DNA of 64,000 nucleotides from positions 186,001 through 250,000 of the forward strand of contig NZ_LYVJ01000002.1 in NCBI RefSeq assembly GCF_001676385.1, written 5' to 3'. This document shows, piece by piece, positions 33,504 to 41,594 of the stretch. How positions within the stretch are numbered: position 1 is the first letter of the stretch; each line of letters begins with the position of its first letter. This DNA comes from Stenotrophomonas maltophilia (lineage in GTDB: Bacteria; Pseudomonadota; Gammaproteobacteria; Xanthomonadales; Xanthomonadaceae). Below the pieces are notes generated by a model. The model searched no databases. It was not told the origin of the DNA and saw only the letters and a program-made list of their open reading frames with translations. Both the position numbers and the translations under genes were made by a program.

Positions 33504-33863
33504 TCAATCCAGACGCTGGAAGTCGAATGTGACCTTCCTGGTGCAGCGGGATGGGACCGGCGGGAAACGCCACTTCGCCACGGCAACCAGGGCTGCGCGC
33601 TCATAAGCAGCATTGTCGACCCTCCCCCGGTCCAGCCCTTCAAACTGTGACCGCGTGATGACGAGATTTGTCACCCGCCCATCCTCTTCAACGACGACGG
33701 TCGCCACGACAGAGCCACGCACCTGCATCTCAGTCGCGACGGGAACGATCGGCGCAATGGACTCCACCGGACTGCTTGCCGCCTGGCAAGGCCCAGGGAG
33801 CTCCTCACCGGCGCGACACGAGGCACTGGACAAGGCCAACGCAAGCATCAGAACGCGGTTCAT
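33504..33863 (-). CDS. Exported TonB-C-like small protein, candidate immunity protein
   Basis: The 119-residue product has a signal peptide (MNRVLMLALALSSASC), possibly a lipoprotein with Cys at 16. Its C-terminal domain matches the TonB-C fold pattern: VRGSVVATVVVEEDGRVTNL, then AALVAVAKWRFPPVP and VTFDFQ. No proline-rich spacer or membrane anchor of a real TonB is present. The start overlaps by ATGA the stop of a toxin-like fragment with an HEVSH motif, so it may act as its immunity protein; that is inference. Confidence 0.55.
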   Translation of the reverse strand: MNRVLMLALALSSASCRAGEELPGPCQAASSPVESIAPIVPVATEMQVRGSVVATVVVEEDGRVTNLVITRSQFEGLDRGRVDNAAYERAALVAVAKWRFPPVPSRCTRKVTFDFQRLD

Positions 33864-34257
33864 TCAACACTCCGATTGCTGGTGGGGGAGCAGACATCAA
33901 CCGTGCCGTTCGTGTCGCTGTAGCTCTTTCGGGCAGGTTCCCCCAGCTCACGCGCGGCTCGGGTCTCCCCCCCCGTAGCCCGCGCCTCTTCCGAAGATAC
34001 GCCGACTCGGATCTGCATCACGCCGTTGCTCTCCGAGTTGGACTGTGGCGCAACAAGCGAAGCCTGGAAAGCGGACAATCCGACCCGATCGTGCTGGGCA
34101 GCATGGCTCACCTCGTGACCGCCCCCCAGAGCAGGAGACTGGATCTCCCCGGAGGATTTGATGCGAAGTCCAGAGGTGACATCAATGCTGATGATTCTCT
34201 TGTTCTCGTCATATCCAAAATCGCCATTGTGATTGAACTGTATGGTGTAAGTCCCAC
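33860..34257 (-). pseudogene. C-terminal fragment of a zinc-peptidase-like toxin
   Basis: The frame reads TYTIQFNHNGDFGYDENKRI, then GGGHEVSHAAQHDRVG with an HExxH zinc motif, and ends EEARATGGETRAARELGEP and a short polar tail. HExxH followed by an E-x-x-A pair about 45 residues on resembles the peptidase tips of Rhs-type effectors. The 5' side joins directly to an integrase remnant at about 34258, so the toxin has lost its N-terminal delivery part. Confidence 0.5.
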
Positions 34258-34535
34258 GTGCAACTCTTGGGCTTGGACTTTGCGAGCGCCGGCAATCCGG
34301 ACTGAACGTACTCAGCGACCGCTTGCCGGGCTTGGTCGCGGGCCTGATCAAGTGTCAGATGTTCGACCGAACCCAAGGTACGACGCTTACCGTGCGCCCA
34401 GGTCACGATCCAAGCCTTGTGCCCTGATGGCTGCACGCGAAGAATGAGCCCGCGAACTTGAGCGTCTCTGAGCTCATAGGGGCGATCCCGGGGTTCTGAC
34501 GTGAGGACGATGCGTTTGGTGATGGCGGATGACAT
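34258..34535 (-). pseudogene. Truncated tyrosine integrase (N-terminal 92 codons)
   Basis: From the ATG at 34535 (MSSAITKRIVLTSEPRDRPY) the first 92 residues are nearly identical to the intact integrase at 46674-47876. Homology stops after LAKSKPKSCT, where the DNA changes to the toxin fragment. The catalytic domain is absent, so the protein cannot recombine DNA. It marks an older, decayed element. Confidence 0.85.
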
Positions 34536-34614
34536 TGCGCAAACTGTCCGTAAGTGGCGGTAGAGCCAACTTAGGACAGGATGCAAGGCCATGTTTGGAT
34601 GCGGATCGTCCGCA
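34258..34614. repeat. Direct repeat of integrase 5' end and promoter region, copy 1
   Basis: About 357 bases match 47598-47954, covering the integrase N-terminal codons and about 80 upstream bases (for example CCAACTTAGGACAGGATGC and TGTTTGGATGCGGAT). The conserved upstream part probably holds the integrase promoter or binding sites. Confidence 0.85.
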
Positions 34615-35034
34615 GCGTGTACACCTCGTGCTTTGAAGCAATTTACGTGCCTCGACCATCTTCACTAAAGTTAATTGAGATTCTGCCGATAGGTCGATTC
34701 ATGGGGACATGCCCCGGAATCAACAAGGATGATGCCACCCATGGGCATCAAGGATTGGCCACCAGGAAAGTCAAGAATGCGACCACCCTCAAATCTCCAA
34801 GGATTGCGGACAGGCACGCCATTCGATCAACACCTACTTCATTCAATCACAATGATGAGATTGTGCACCGAACACCCTGCTGAGTGAGTTGGCGGCGATT
34901 GATGTATGGAGAGACATGAAACCACGTGGACTGCCAAGCAGCCGCTACGACGCTAAAGCGAAGCACATTGATCAATCCATATTTGACTCATCAAATTCAC
35001 TGAACCAGAATCCACCACGCGGACTCAATCCTAA
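34615..35034. other. 420-bp AT-rich non-coding stretch
   Basis: No frame here has a credible start, ribosome binding site or family resemblance. It separates the integrase remnant from the small basic-protein gene and ends in a hexamer tandem repeat. Confidence 0.5.
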
Positions 35035-35070
35035 GCACCCGCACCCGCACCCGCACCCGCACCCGCACCC
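35035..35070. repeat. Tandem hexamer (GCACCC)x6
   Basis: Six perfect copies of GCACCC end 19 bases before the start codon of the gene at 35090. Such a simple repeat can gain or lose units by slippage and would change promoter spacing or leader length. Translated in the upstream frame it would give a His-Pro run, but that start is unlikely. Confidence 0.85.
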
Positions 35071-35089
35071 ACTCTCACTGGAAGAAGCC

Positions 35090-35404
35090 ATGGCAACAAC
35101 CAAAACTGCACCGCGCCGCGTTAAATTTCCTAAAGCAGCTGAGCGCTCCGAGGCAAAACCGGTGGTGCTCTGCACCAGCGAACGCGTACTCAAGCTCTAC
35201 AACCAAGATTCCGGAAAAGAAGCAAAGAGGATCTCCAAGGCAGTCAGGACTTGGTTCTCTCAAAAGGCTGTGGAGGAAGGTTGGGACGGGGTTGCGTTTG
35301 TGCCTGAAGTGCAGTCGCAGCACGGTGCAGGCTGCGTCCTCGGCAAGAATTTTGACGGACAGAAGGCAAGCACGACTCTCAAGAAGCTCAACTCCGAGGA
35401 GTAA
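35090..35404 (+). CDS. Small basic protein of unknown function
   Basis: The 104-residue product starts MATTKTAPRRVKFPKAAERS from an ATG with GGAAGAAG upstream. It has a basic N-terminus and a helical middle (SERVLKLYNQDSGKEAKRIS, KAVRTWFSQKAVEEGWDG). There is no signal peptide or membrane segment. The lysine content suggests nucleic-acid binding, but no family is recognised. It ends at a strong terminator shared with the convergent nuclease-like gene. Confidence 0.6.
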   Translation: MATTKTAPRRVKFPKAAERSEAKPVVLCTSERVLKLYNQDSGKEAKRISKAVRTWFSQKAVEEGWDGVAFVPEVQSQHGAGCVLGKNFDGQKASTTLKKLNSEE

Positions 35405-35417
35405 AAGCAAGCCAAAC

Positions 35418-35446
35418 AGACGCTGCGGCGGGTTTCCGCAGCGTCT
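35418..35446. terminator. Bidirectional terminator
   Basis: AGACGCTGCGG-CGGGTTT-CCGCAGCGTCT is a perfect 11-bp inverted repeat between convergent genes, 14 bases after the stop of the small basic-protein gene. Confidence 0.85.
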
Positions 35447-35474
35447 CAATTAGCCGATAGGCAAGGCACGCGCC

Positions 35475-36908
35475 CTAAAGGACAAGGCGATCAAACCGTT
35501 CGTTCAAAATGGTTCTCGAGGCATCGTAATGCATCGCCGTCGTTGACTTGACCAGGGTCTCCAAGTCCGCATCGTCAAGCACGATCATATAGCCGCGCCC
35601 ATCTTTTGCGGCATCTCGGCACATAGCATCAATCTTCTTGCGATCACTAACCGCGCGGCAAATCAGAATACCAACTTGCCCTCCGGATTTTGAGAACCGC
35701 CCAGACAATTGGTCAAGCTCCGGATTCTTAACATCCTCTGTGTAATTCTTGAACTCAACGAAGACGTAAGGCGCGGTATAGTGCTTTGAAAGCCAACTGA
35801 AGAAGCCAGCTGTGGCTGAGTTAGAAAACCGGAGATCGACAATCTTACGCCCCTGATTGATTGGGGCTTGGCGCACGGGGTGTATGAGAGACGGGTAAAG
35901 TAAGGCCGAAAGGAGGCCTTCGACAGCTCGCTCATAGTCGTGGGCGTGGGCTCTTCCAGGAGGGACAGCTACCGCCTTCTTATAGAGATCGTACAATTGA
36001 ACGTTCGCGACGTTCTCAATCTCCGCAAACGTACTATTACTGATCGGAGGCGAAGGATCTGCCGATTTCGCCTTTTTATACTTGGCGAGGATATCAGGAT
36101 TGTCCTCCGTCAATTTTGCTACAGCATTTTTGTCTTTGCCATAGTGTTTCATCAAAGCGGTCTTCGTGACCCTTCGCTTCTTACTCTTCAGCACTTCTAC
36201 CAGGCCAGATCCACTGGCCAAGTGTTGTTTCTGTAGTTCCGGCAACAAGTAGTGCCGATAGTAGGTCCCAGCGTCATAAGCACCCGCGAGTCGAACAATC
36301 GACTTTGGGACCAACACGAGACTCTCGCCCTTCGGCATGGGAAGCTCTATATGCCTCGCCACCCAGTTCTGCGCTTGCATGTCCCAGCATGGGCCTGATG
36401 AAACATTTGCGACCATAGGAATACCGTAGTATCGGCACATGTCTTGAGTGTACTCAATTAGCGGCGCTCGGATTATGTTGCAGACCGCATCAGAGATCAT
36501 GTCAGCACCCACGCCTTCGATGAGAAGGGCAGTATCTTCCAAGTCAGATAGCACCCCAGACTTCGCGGCTTTGCTTGTCAGGAGTGACTCCCACACTGAC
36601 CCTGCAGATCCCTTGCCGAATGCGTGGCCACGCGACTTACCAGATGAATAACCAAGATGAAAATCATTTCTTTCGTTCAACGACCCAAGTAGCGAGACAG
36701 CCCTAGCCTTGTCCCCCTTTTGCACCGCAGTAAGAACATTGCTAAAGAAGTTCTGAAGGAGTGCCACGCACTCACTAGACCACGGAGTGTCCATTGCCCG
36801 AATTGCCGTGGGCTCCACAAAAACTGGAAGATCTGTATCCAAAGGAACGTCAACGAAATCGAGCTCTGCCTGTTTTCGTTTTAGCTTGTACTGCTGAGAT
36901 ACGCGCAT
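35475..36908 (-). CDS. PD-(D/E)XK nuclease-like protein, probable defence gene
   Basis: The 477-residue protein starts MRVSQQYKLKRKQAELDF, with GGGGGGATAGG just upstream. The last third has the order expected of a PD-(D/E)XK nuclease: a helix with YERAVEGLLSALLYP, the acidic residue in RKIVDLRF (about D358), the E-x-K pair in YVFVEFKNY (about E385, K387) and LDQLSGRF after it. The N-terminal two thirds resemble nothing I know, but contain a GSAGSVWESLL segment and a DLEDTALLIEGVGADMISD segment. It stands alone in element A. A restriction-like role is inference. Confidence 0.6.
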   Translation of the reverse strand: MRVSQQYKLKRKQAELDFVDVPLDTDLPVFVEPTAIRAMDTPWSSECVALLQNFFSNVLTAVQKGDKARAVSLLGSLNERNDFHLGYSSGKSRGHAFGKGSAGSVWESLLTSKAAKSGVLSDLEDTALLIEGVGADMISDAVCNIIRAPLIEYTQDMCRYYGIPMVANVSSGPCWDMQAQNWVARHIELPMPKGESLVLVPKSIVRLAGAYDAGTYYRHYLLPELQKQHLASGSGLVEVLKSKKRRVTKTALMKHYGKDKNAVAKLTEDNPDILAKYKKAKSADPSPPISNSTFAEIENVANVQLYDLYKKAVAVPPGRAHAHDYERAVEGLLSALLYPSLIHPVRQAPINQGRKIVDLRFSNSATAGFFSWLSKHYTAPYVFVEFKNYTEDVKNPELDQLSGRFSKSGGQVGILICRAVSDRKKIDAMCRDAAKDGRGYMIVLDDADLETLVKSTTAMHYDASRTILNERFDRLVL

Positions 36909-37049
36909 CCTATCCCCCCTGTGCTGGCTTCACTGCCAAAGCGGAACGTACCTCATCAATGACTACCTTGCTACTACCATGCGAATTCGCCGAGCTACCG
37001 GGGGACGCTCGATCAGTGAGGCGGTTAGGCGCTTCCATGTAAGCTTGAA

Positions 37050-37269
37050 TGAAGCCAAGTGATCAGGACCAACGCGCCCTATTCGCGCGGACACGAACCA
37101 CCCGCAACGAGCGACATGGATGCCCGCCCCAATGATCAGCTCGCAACGAATCCTTGGCCAATCAATAGGTTCCAGCACAGCCCAAACAAAAAGCCCCGAC
37201 CAAGGCCGGGGCTTTTCATGCAACTGGTGCCGGAAACAGGAGTCGAACCTGCGACCTACGCATTACGAA
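37050..37269. repeat. Element-borne attachment repeat, copy 2 (junction of elements A and B)
   Basis: About 220 bases match 51000-51221 with few differences. They include the tRNA terminator hairpin (AAAAGCCCCG at 37189-37198 pairing with CGGGGCTTTT at 37207-37216) and the last 45 bases of the tRNA gene (37225-37269). This is the internal attachment site between two tandem insertions. The next 220 bases (37270-37489) hold no gene. Confidence 0.85.
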
Positions 37270-37489
37270 CCCGACCGATAAGTCACGCGAGCAAACAAAG
37301 CGGCTAGCAACAGACAGGATAAGCACTACTCGCGCAGAGCGGACCGGCAAGGACCGTCGCCAATGGCACACTGTGCGGGATCTGAGTTCCAACTGCCAAG
37401 AAGCAGTTCCTGAAACTGACCAGAAGCGACCCGAACGGCCGTAAGCGCCATCTAAGCCTCTACCAGCTTGATATTTGTTCAAAACAACC

Positions 37490-39229
37490 CTAGGAATTTC
37501 CGGAAAAGTACATTGCCTCGTCAATCATTTTTCTCAAGTGCGCCAGCGTGGGTAGAAAACCTGAGAAGTCCATGTCGTTAAACGGAGCCGCGCCAGCATT
37601 GACCATCGCAGCAAAATCGGTCTTCGATAGTGTCAACGAGATGTTGGGATCCTTGGGATCGAACACTCGCTCAGATAGCACAAGAGCAGTCTTCTTCGGG
37701 TACTGCCGCCTCAAAACCCCTTGCGAGTGAAGACCCTCAGCATCAAATTCGTCCGAGAAGTACAGGCGCCTGCCCTCTGATGTAACCCTGGAGGAATCAA
37801 TTCTCCTGTAGAGTGATTCGATACAGTAATTCCCAGTTACGAACTTTGGCCTAGAAAGGCACGCAGCAAAAACCATTCTTCCGAGTCGAACGTGCGAACC
37901 CTCGTTCAGTGAAATTTCCTTAAGGAAGCTCGGGTTGTCGTGGTCAAATATCCCAATGGTCAGCTCTTCGACGTCAACCTTGTTGATCCGATGGAGCGTC
38001 TTAATCATGTCTGTATCACCGACATCCCCTTGGTAGTTGTGGAGTCTTAGTGCCACATTGGAGAAGTCGATCCGATCGGAACAGTGGCGCAATGCTGCCT
38101 CTAGATGTAGCAAGTCTGTTGGACCCTCCGCCATAATTCGGACTGGAAAGCTAGGATTCATCCTAGGAAGCATCTGCCGCAGCTTGGGGTATCCCCGATG
38201 CAGTGAAGCAATATGTCTGGTGCCGGAGCGGGAATCAATGTACGCCGCGAAACTGGCCTTTCCGCGGATCAGGTGGTCTATAGACTCTGTCACGCCCTTC
38301 CTTGATGCCTGAGGGCGTGCCCACGTATTGACGATCTCAGTAGCCTGCGCATCTTCCATCCTGCTGCGAAGATGCAGAAGGGTGCGGAGCTGCCGCTTCC
38401 ATTGCCTCGGAACATTCACGTGCGAATTGACGATTAAGCCTGTGATCATTTGACGAGAGTTGGACTTAGATAAATTGAACTTCTTCAGATTCAACTCAAA
38501 TCCATTCTTTTCAAAAATCCGGGATACCTCTCCTCCCGGCACCTCTCCCAGCAAGTCATTTCGCTCGACCAGGGGGAACAGGTTCTTTCGCATATTGGTA
38601 GAGAAGCACACGTCATCAGCATAACGTGTGACCGTGATTCGATGCTTGCGCGAAAATCCAGCGAGATCTAGATCAAGAGAGCGACAGATGATGTTTGATA
38701 TGGCGGGAGAGGAAGGAGACCCCTGCGGCAGCTCACCGTCCTTGCAGCAAAGTTGGGCGAGCATTGTTGCTACGTCCAAAGGCAGGCCAAAAGGTGCCGC
38801 CGCGAACATGCCTCGCACTCTGCCAAAATTGATGCTGGGAAAGAATCCCTTAATATCAGCTGTAACGACGGTAGAGCGCCGCCTATGTCTGTATGCGTGA
38901 TCAAAAATGCCGCGACCTGGAATATAGCCTTTCGACAAGTTGCGCGGAGGCGAGATATCATAAAGCACGCTCGAAATTCGCTTCTGAGCATACTTCAGCG
39001 CTTTACGCGGCGCCGATATCATTCGAGCTCCCCCATTCCTCTTTGGAATCAGGAAGTCCGTGTACTTCTTGCTGGTGGGCAGTCGGTACAGTATGTAAAT
39101 CAGCGTGGACTCTTTGATGCCAATCCAGTTGGCAAGCTCACTCCTGCTTTTGATGGACCTAAACGCGATCGCGTTGGGCGAGAGCAGTGATGTCTTCTTG
39201 ATAGGAGGTGGTGAGGCTGACATGGGCAT
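37490..39229 (-). CDS. Retron-like reverse transcriptase fused to a TOPRIM-like domain
   Basis: The 579-residue protein (ATG 39229, MPMSASPPPIKKTS) has a reverse transcriptase N-terminal half. It shows GGARMISAP (66-74), motif A ADIKGFFPSI with D125, LPQGSPSSPAISN (167-179) and motif C YADD (203-206). Retron-type extras are visible: HAYRH at 111-115 in the place of NAxxH, and ITG at 262-264 in the place of VTG. From about 360 a TOPRIM-like domain follows, with E368 in AEGPTD and D429/D431 in FDHDN. It may make reverse-transcribed DNA from a nearby RNA. RT-TOPRIM fusions are known among retrons from memory, usually with an ATPase; none is adjacent here. Confidence 0.85.
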   Translation of the reverse strand: MPMSASPPPIKKTSLLSPNAIAFRSIKSRSELANWIGIKESTLIYILYRLPTSKKYTDFLIPKRNGGARMISAPRKALKYAQKRISSVLYDISPPRNLSKGYIPGRGIFDHAYRHRRRSTVVTADIKGFFPSINFGRVRGMFAAAPFGLPLDVATMLAQLCCKDGELPQGSPSSPAISNIICRSLDLDLAGFSRKHRITVTRYADDVCFSTNMRKNLFPLVERNDLLGEVPGGEVSRIFEKNGFELNLKKFNLSKSNSRQMITGLIVNSHVNVPRQWKRQLRTLLHLRSRMEDAQATEIVNTWARPQASRKGVTESIDHLIRGKASFAAYIDSRSGTRHIASLHRGYPKLRQMLPRMNPSFPVRIMAEGPTDLLHLEAALRHCSDRIDFSNVALRLHNYQGDVGDTDMIKTLHRINKVDVEELTIGIFDHDNPSFLKEISLNEGSHVRLGRMVFAACLSRPKFVTGNYCIESLYRRIDSSRVTSEGRRLYFSDEFDAEGLHSQGVLRRQYPKKTALVLSERVFDPKDPNISLTLSKTDFAAMVNAGAAPFNDMDFSGFLPTLAHLRKMIDEAMYFSGNS

Positions 39230-39249
39230 CAACTTACCGCGTAATGTAA

Positions 39250-39510
39250 CGTTAAGTGCGCAAAGTCCACATTGGGACAGCGGGGACGCTCTTGGACCAA
39301 CAGGTCCGTTCAATGCCGACGAATGCATCGGCCAACAACATGTCCATGCCGCCTCACCAATTCAGATGATAACTCACCGCAATCGCAGACAAAAGAGGGA
39401 TACCCCCTTCACGGACGGCTCTAAAGGAGCTGCGACCTCCTGATTCTGCCTGGCAACCCTTCGCCTCATTCTTAAGTGATGGGTTCGCTCGATCTAGTCA
39501 AGCGCACCCG
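39250..39510 (-). ncRNA. Candidate retron msr-msd region
   Basis: Immediately upstream of the reverse transcriptase, 390 bases lack any gene. On the minus strand they hold several hairpins: AGGAG-GTCGCAG-CTCCT, AGGG-GGTAT-CCCT, GCCGA-TGCATTCG-TCGGC and GGACC-TGTT-GGTCC. An outer pair GGGTGCGC (39509-39502) with GCGCACTT (39261-39254), 8 bp with two G-U pairs, could be the a1/a2 stem. The position fits a retron RNA; the boundaries and branching G are guesses. Confidence 0.35.
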
Positions 39511-39621
39511 CCCGTGCCGCACCCATTGTGAGGTAGCTCTTTCTGCAGATCCTTTCGCGCTTGAACGGCACCAAAGTGCCTTCGCACGCCGCGTTGTCGC
39601 CGCAATGCCCAAACAGCCACC

Positions 39622-40896
39622 TCATCCTACTTGACTTACTCTCGCGCCGAAGTACCGCAAGACCTTTGTCGTTCTACCATTGATGATTGGCAGCTCCTCG
39701 CGGTTGGTCCAGCCAACCAGTTCTTGTACGTTCGCCCGCCCAAACTCATTCAACTTGAACTTCGGCGAGTAGATGGCGTTCGCCATCCTCTCCACGATGT
39801 CTCCTCGGCCATGTACGATGTATGCGAGGGTCTTCCTCGTCTTGGCCGGGTCATTGAGGGCTGGAAACTGCTTCTTCCAGGTTGGCAGCCCTCCCTCAAA
39901 GAACCTGAATCGATCATGGAATGAGTGCAGCGTTGCCAAGGCATCGAACAACTCCGAGTCGCCGGCCTGACTAATCGAATCTTCGGTTGAGAAGACAGAC
40001 CTCAAGCGAGGATAGTTATCGACGACAATCCTCCCCTCAAAATGCGGCCAAGGGGTTCGGCTCCAAGCTTCAATCAGCGGCTCAAGCATCGACCGCTGCT
40101 CAGTCTCTGAACGTAACGGCGCACTCGCCCAAGAGTCGCCACTCGCCACAGTCTCGCGCACATAGCTAAGGAACGAGTCGATCTCAATGCGCAGAGGAAT
40201 TTCCTCCTCAGAGACTTTTCTATATCCACTAGCCTCATAGACCCGCCTGATGACATTGAAGGCTGAAGTGGTTTCCTGATAACTACGCCTGAACCCATCG
40301 ACGAAGGCAGAGCGCTTATCCTGCCTGGCCTCACTGCGATCGATGTTTGCAGGTGACGTCTCACCAAGCTCTCCAAGGACCTTCTGCTCCAGCACTCCAA
40401 CCTCATGGTCGAGCTTGGAAAATTGTCGATAGAGGCCTCTGTAAGTCGACAGCTCTGAGTCAGTCGGCACCGAAGCGCCGGCCCAATAGTCATCAAATAT
40501 CGATACAAGATCCTGAAGGCAGCCGTCATGCTGATCGATGTGGACCACAACCTCCTGGTTCGTCATCAGAGCAGATCGAGTCAGATTCGCAGATCCGACC
40601 AAGGCCTCCTCATCCCCTAGGATGTAGAGCTTTGGATGGAATGTTCTGCTTGTATAGACTCGCAAGTTCATGTTCGGGTGCTTTCGCACACGCTCTATCG
40701 CATCAGGACTTGTAGGAAATCCGAGTCGAACGACCATATAGACGCTGCAACCCTTGTACAACAACCTCTCGACAACTTCAGCATCCGTGAAAAATGCAGA
40801 AGCAATGCAGACGGAGAGACCGCGATCTGCCCATCGCTCCAACTCGTTCAGCAGAAAATCGCCCTTGGAATTCCTGTTTGCATAGATCGATCTCAC
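39622..40896 (-). CDS. Phospholipase D-superfamily nuclease-like protein
   Basis: The 424-residue product (GTG start, MRSIYANRNSKGDFLL) has one HKD-type motif: H87-P-K89 in RTFHPKLYILGDE, followed by ALVGSANLTRSAL (98-110). This is the pattern of PLD-like DNases and of helicase- or restriction-associated PLD domains. One copy means it must dimerise to be active. The C-terminal 300 residues are unassigned. It lies upstream of, and in the same direction as, the RT-TOPRIM gene, with the possible retron RNA between them, so it may be part of the same system. Confidence 0.75.
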   Translation of the reverse strand: MRSIYANRNSKGDFLLNELERWADRGLSVCIASAFFTDAEVVERLLYKGCSVYMVVRLGFPTSPDAIERVRKHPNMNLRVYTSRTFHPKLYILGDEEALVGSANLTRSALMTNQEVVVHIDQHDGCLQDLVSIFDDYWAGASVPTDSELSTYRGLYRQFSKLDHEVGVLEQKVLGELGETSPANIDRSEARQDKRSAFVDGFRRSYQETTSAFNVIRRVYEASGYRKVSEEEIPLRIEIDSFLSYVRETVASGDSWASAPLRSETEQRSMLEPLIEAWSRTPWPHFEGRIVVDNYPRLRSVFSTEDSISQAGDSELFDALATLHSFHDRFRFFEGGLPTWKKQFPALNDPAKTRKTLAYIVHGRGDIVERMANAIYSPKFKLNEFGRANVQELVGWTNREELPIINGRTTKVLRYFGARVSQVG

Positions 40897-41255
40897 GCAA
40901 GTCCCCGGTTCGCTTTATGTATGGAAGGATTGTATAGCCCGCCAAAGCGCTGGCAGGAGCCACCAATTCGGAAAGCGCACTACTCACTCACATCAGACCC
41001 CACACTCGCCGCACGAAGGGGTCACGCAGTACTGATGCAGTTACCCATGGCACCACAGATGGCCAGGCGCCCTTTTGGATCAATGACTTAGCCAACCCCA
41101 ACTGGCAACCAGGGTGCCGATAAGTGCCTTGTAAGCCAAGTAGCCGTCACTTTGAGCCGATTCGGGCCCGTGAAGCCCCATGGAAAGCCAGGTTGGACTC
41201 ACACCTACTTTCAAGGCGGACAGCGGCTCGCGGTGTACGCGCCTCGAGACCGAAC
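40897..41255. other. Intergenic stretch without supported gene
   Basis: About 360 bases upstream of the PLD gene hold only weak overlapping frames without ribosome binding sites or family resemblance. The promoter of the PLD/RT unit should be here. Confidence 0.5.
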
Positions 41256-41594
41256 CTACGTGTAGTACCTCTCATTGACGTTACGGTTGCAGGCGAGACA
41301 CTTCCGATATGCACCAAAGCGCCCAGTACGCTCCCGGCCAAGCAAGCCACCGCATTCGCACACCAGCTGGCTGCGCCCTTGATCCCAGCGCCATAGCCGC
41401 ACAGTAGCGACAAGTGCAAGGGTGACCGATACCGCGATAGCCAACGCAGGGAGCCATCGCGCCATCGCATACACCCCTGCAAGCACCGGACTCTCCCGGA
41501 GCATTCCCAACGGCAGCATCAGCAGCAACCCCAGCGCCAAAGCCCCAAGTGCGGGCGCATACATCCTTACCATCATCCACGTCCAACGATCCAT
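41256..41594 (-). CDS. Small membrane protein with C-terminal zinc-ribbon-like motif
   Basis: The 112-residue product has two hydrophobic helices (ALGALALGLLLMLPLGML and LPALAIAVSVTLALVATVRL) and a cytoplasmic-looking tail. Four cysteines in the tail are arranged C-x-C-x17-C-x2-C (LVCECGG ... YRKCLACNRN), suggesting zinc binding. A similar idea, zinc ribbon plus two helices in the opposite order, is seen at 45263-45604. Function is unknown. Confidence 0.55.
   Translation of the reverse strand: MDRWTWMMVRMYAPALGALALGLLLMLPLGMLRESPVLAGVYAMARWLPALAIAVSVTLALVATVRLWRWDQGRSQLVCECGGLLGRERTGRFGAYRKCLACNRNVNERYYT

Noticed and set aside
33504..33863. Genuine TonB energy transducer
   Set aside because: It lacks the membrane anchor and proline-rich spacer, and there is no exbB or exbD. 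Only the C-terminal domain pattern is shared.
34889..35089. N-terminal extension with a His-Pro run on the gene at 35090
   Set aside because: The HPHP run is only the hexamer tandem repeat read in frame. The ATG at 35090 has a good ribosome binding site and a natural N-terminus.
37490..39229. Group II intron reverse transcriptase
   Set aside because: There is no maturase or HNH domain and no intron RNA ends. The HAxxH and ITG features and the TOPRIM-like tail favour a retron-type protein.
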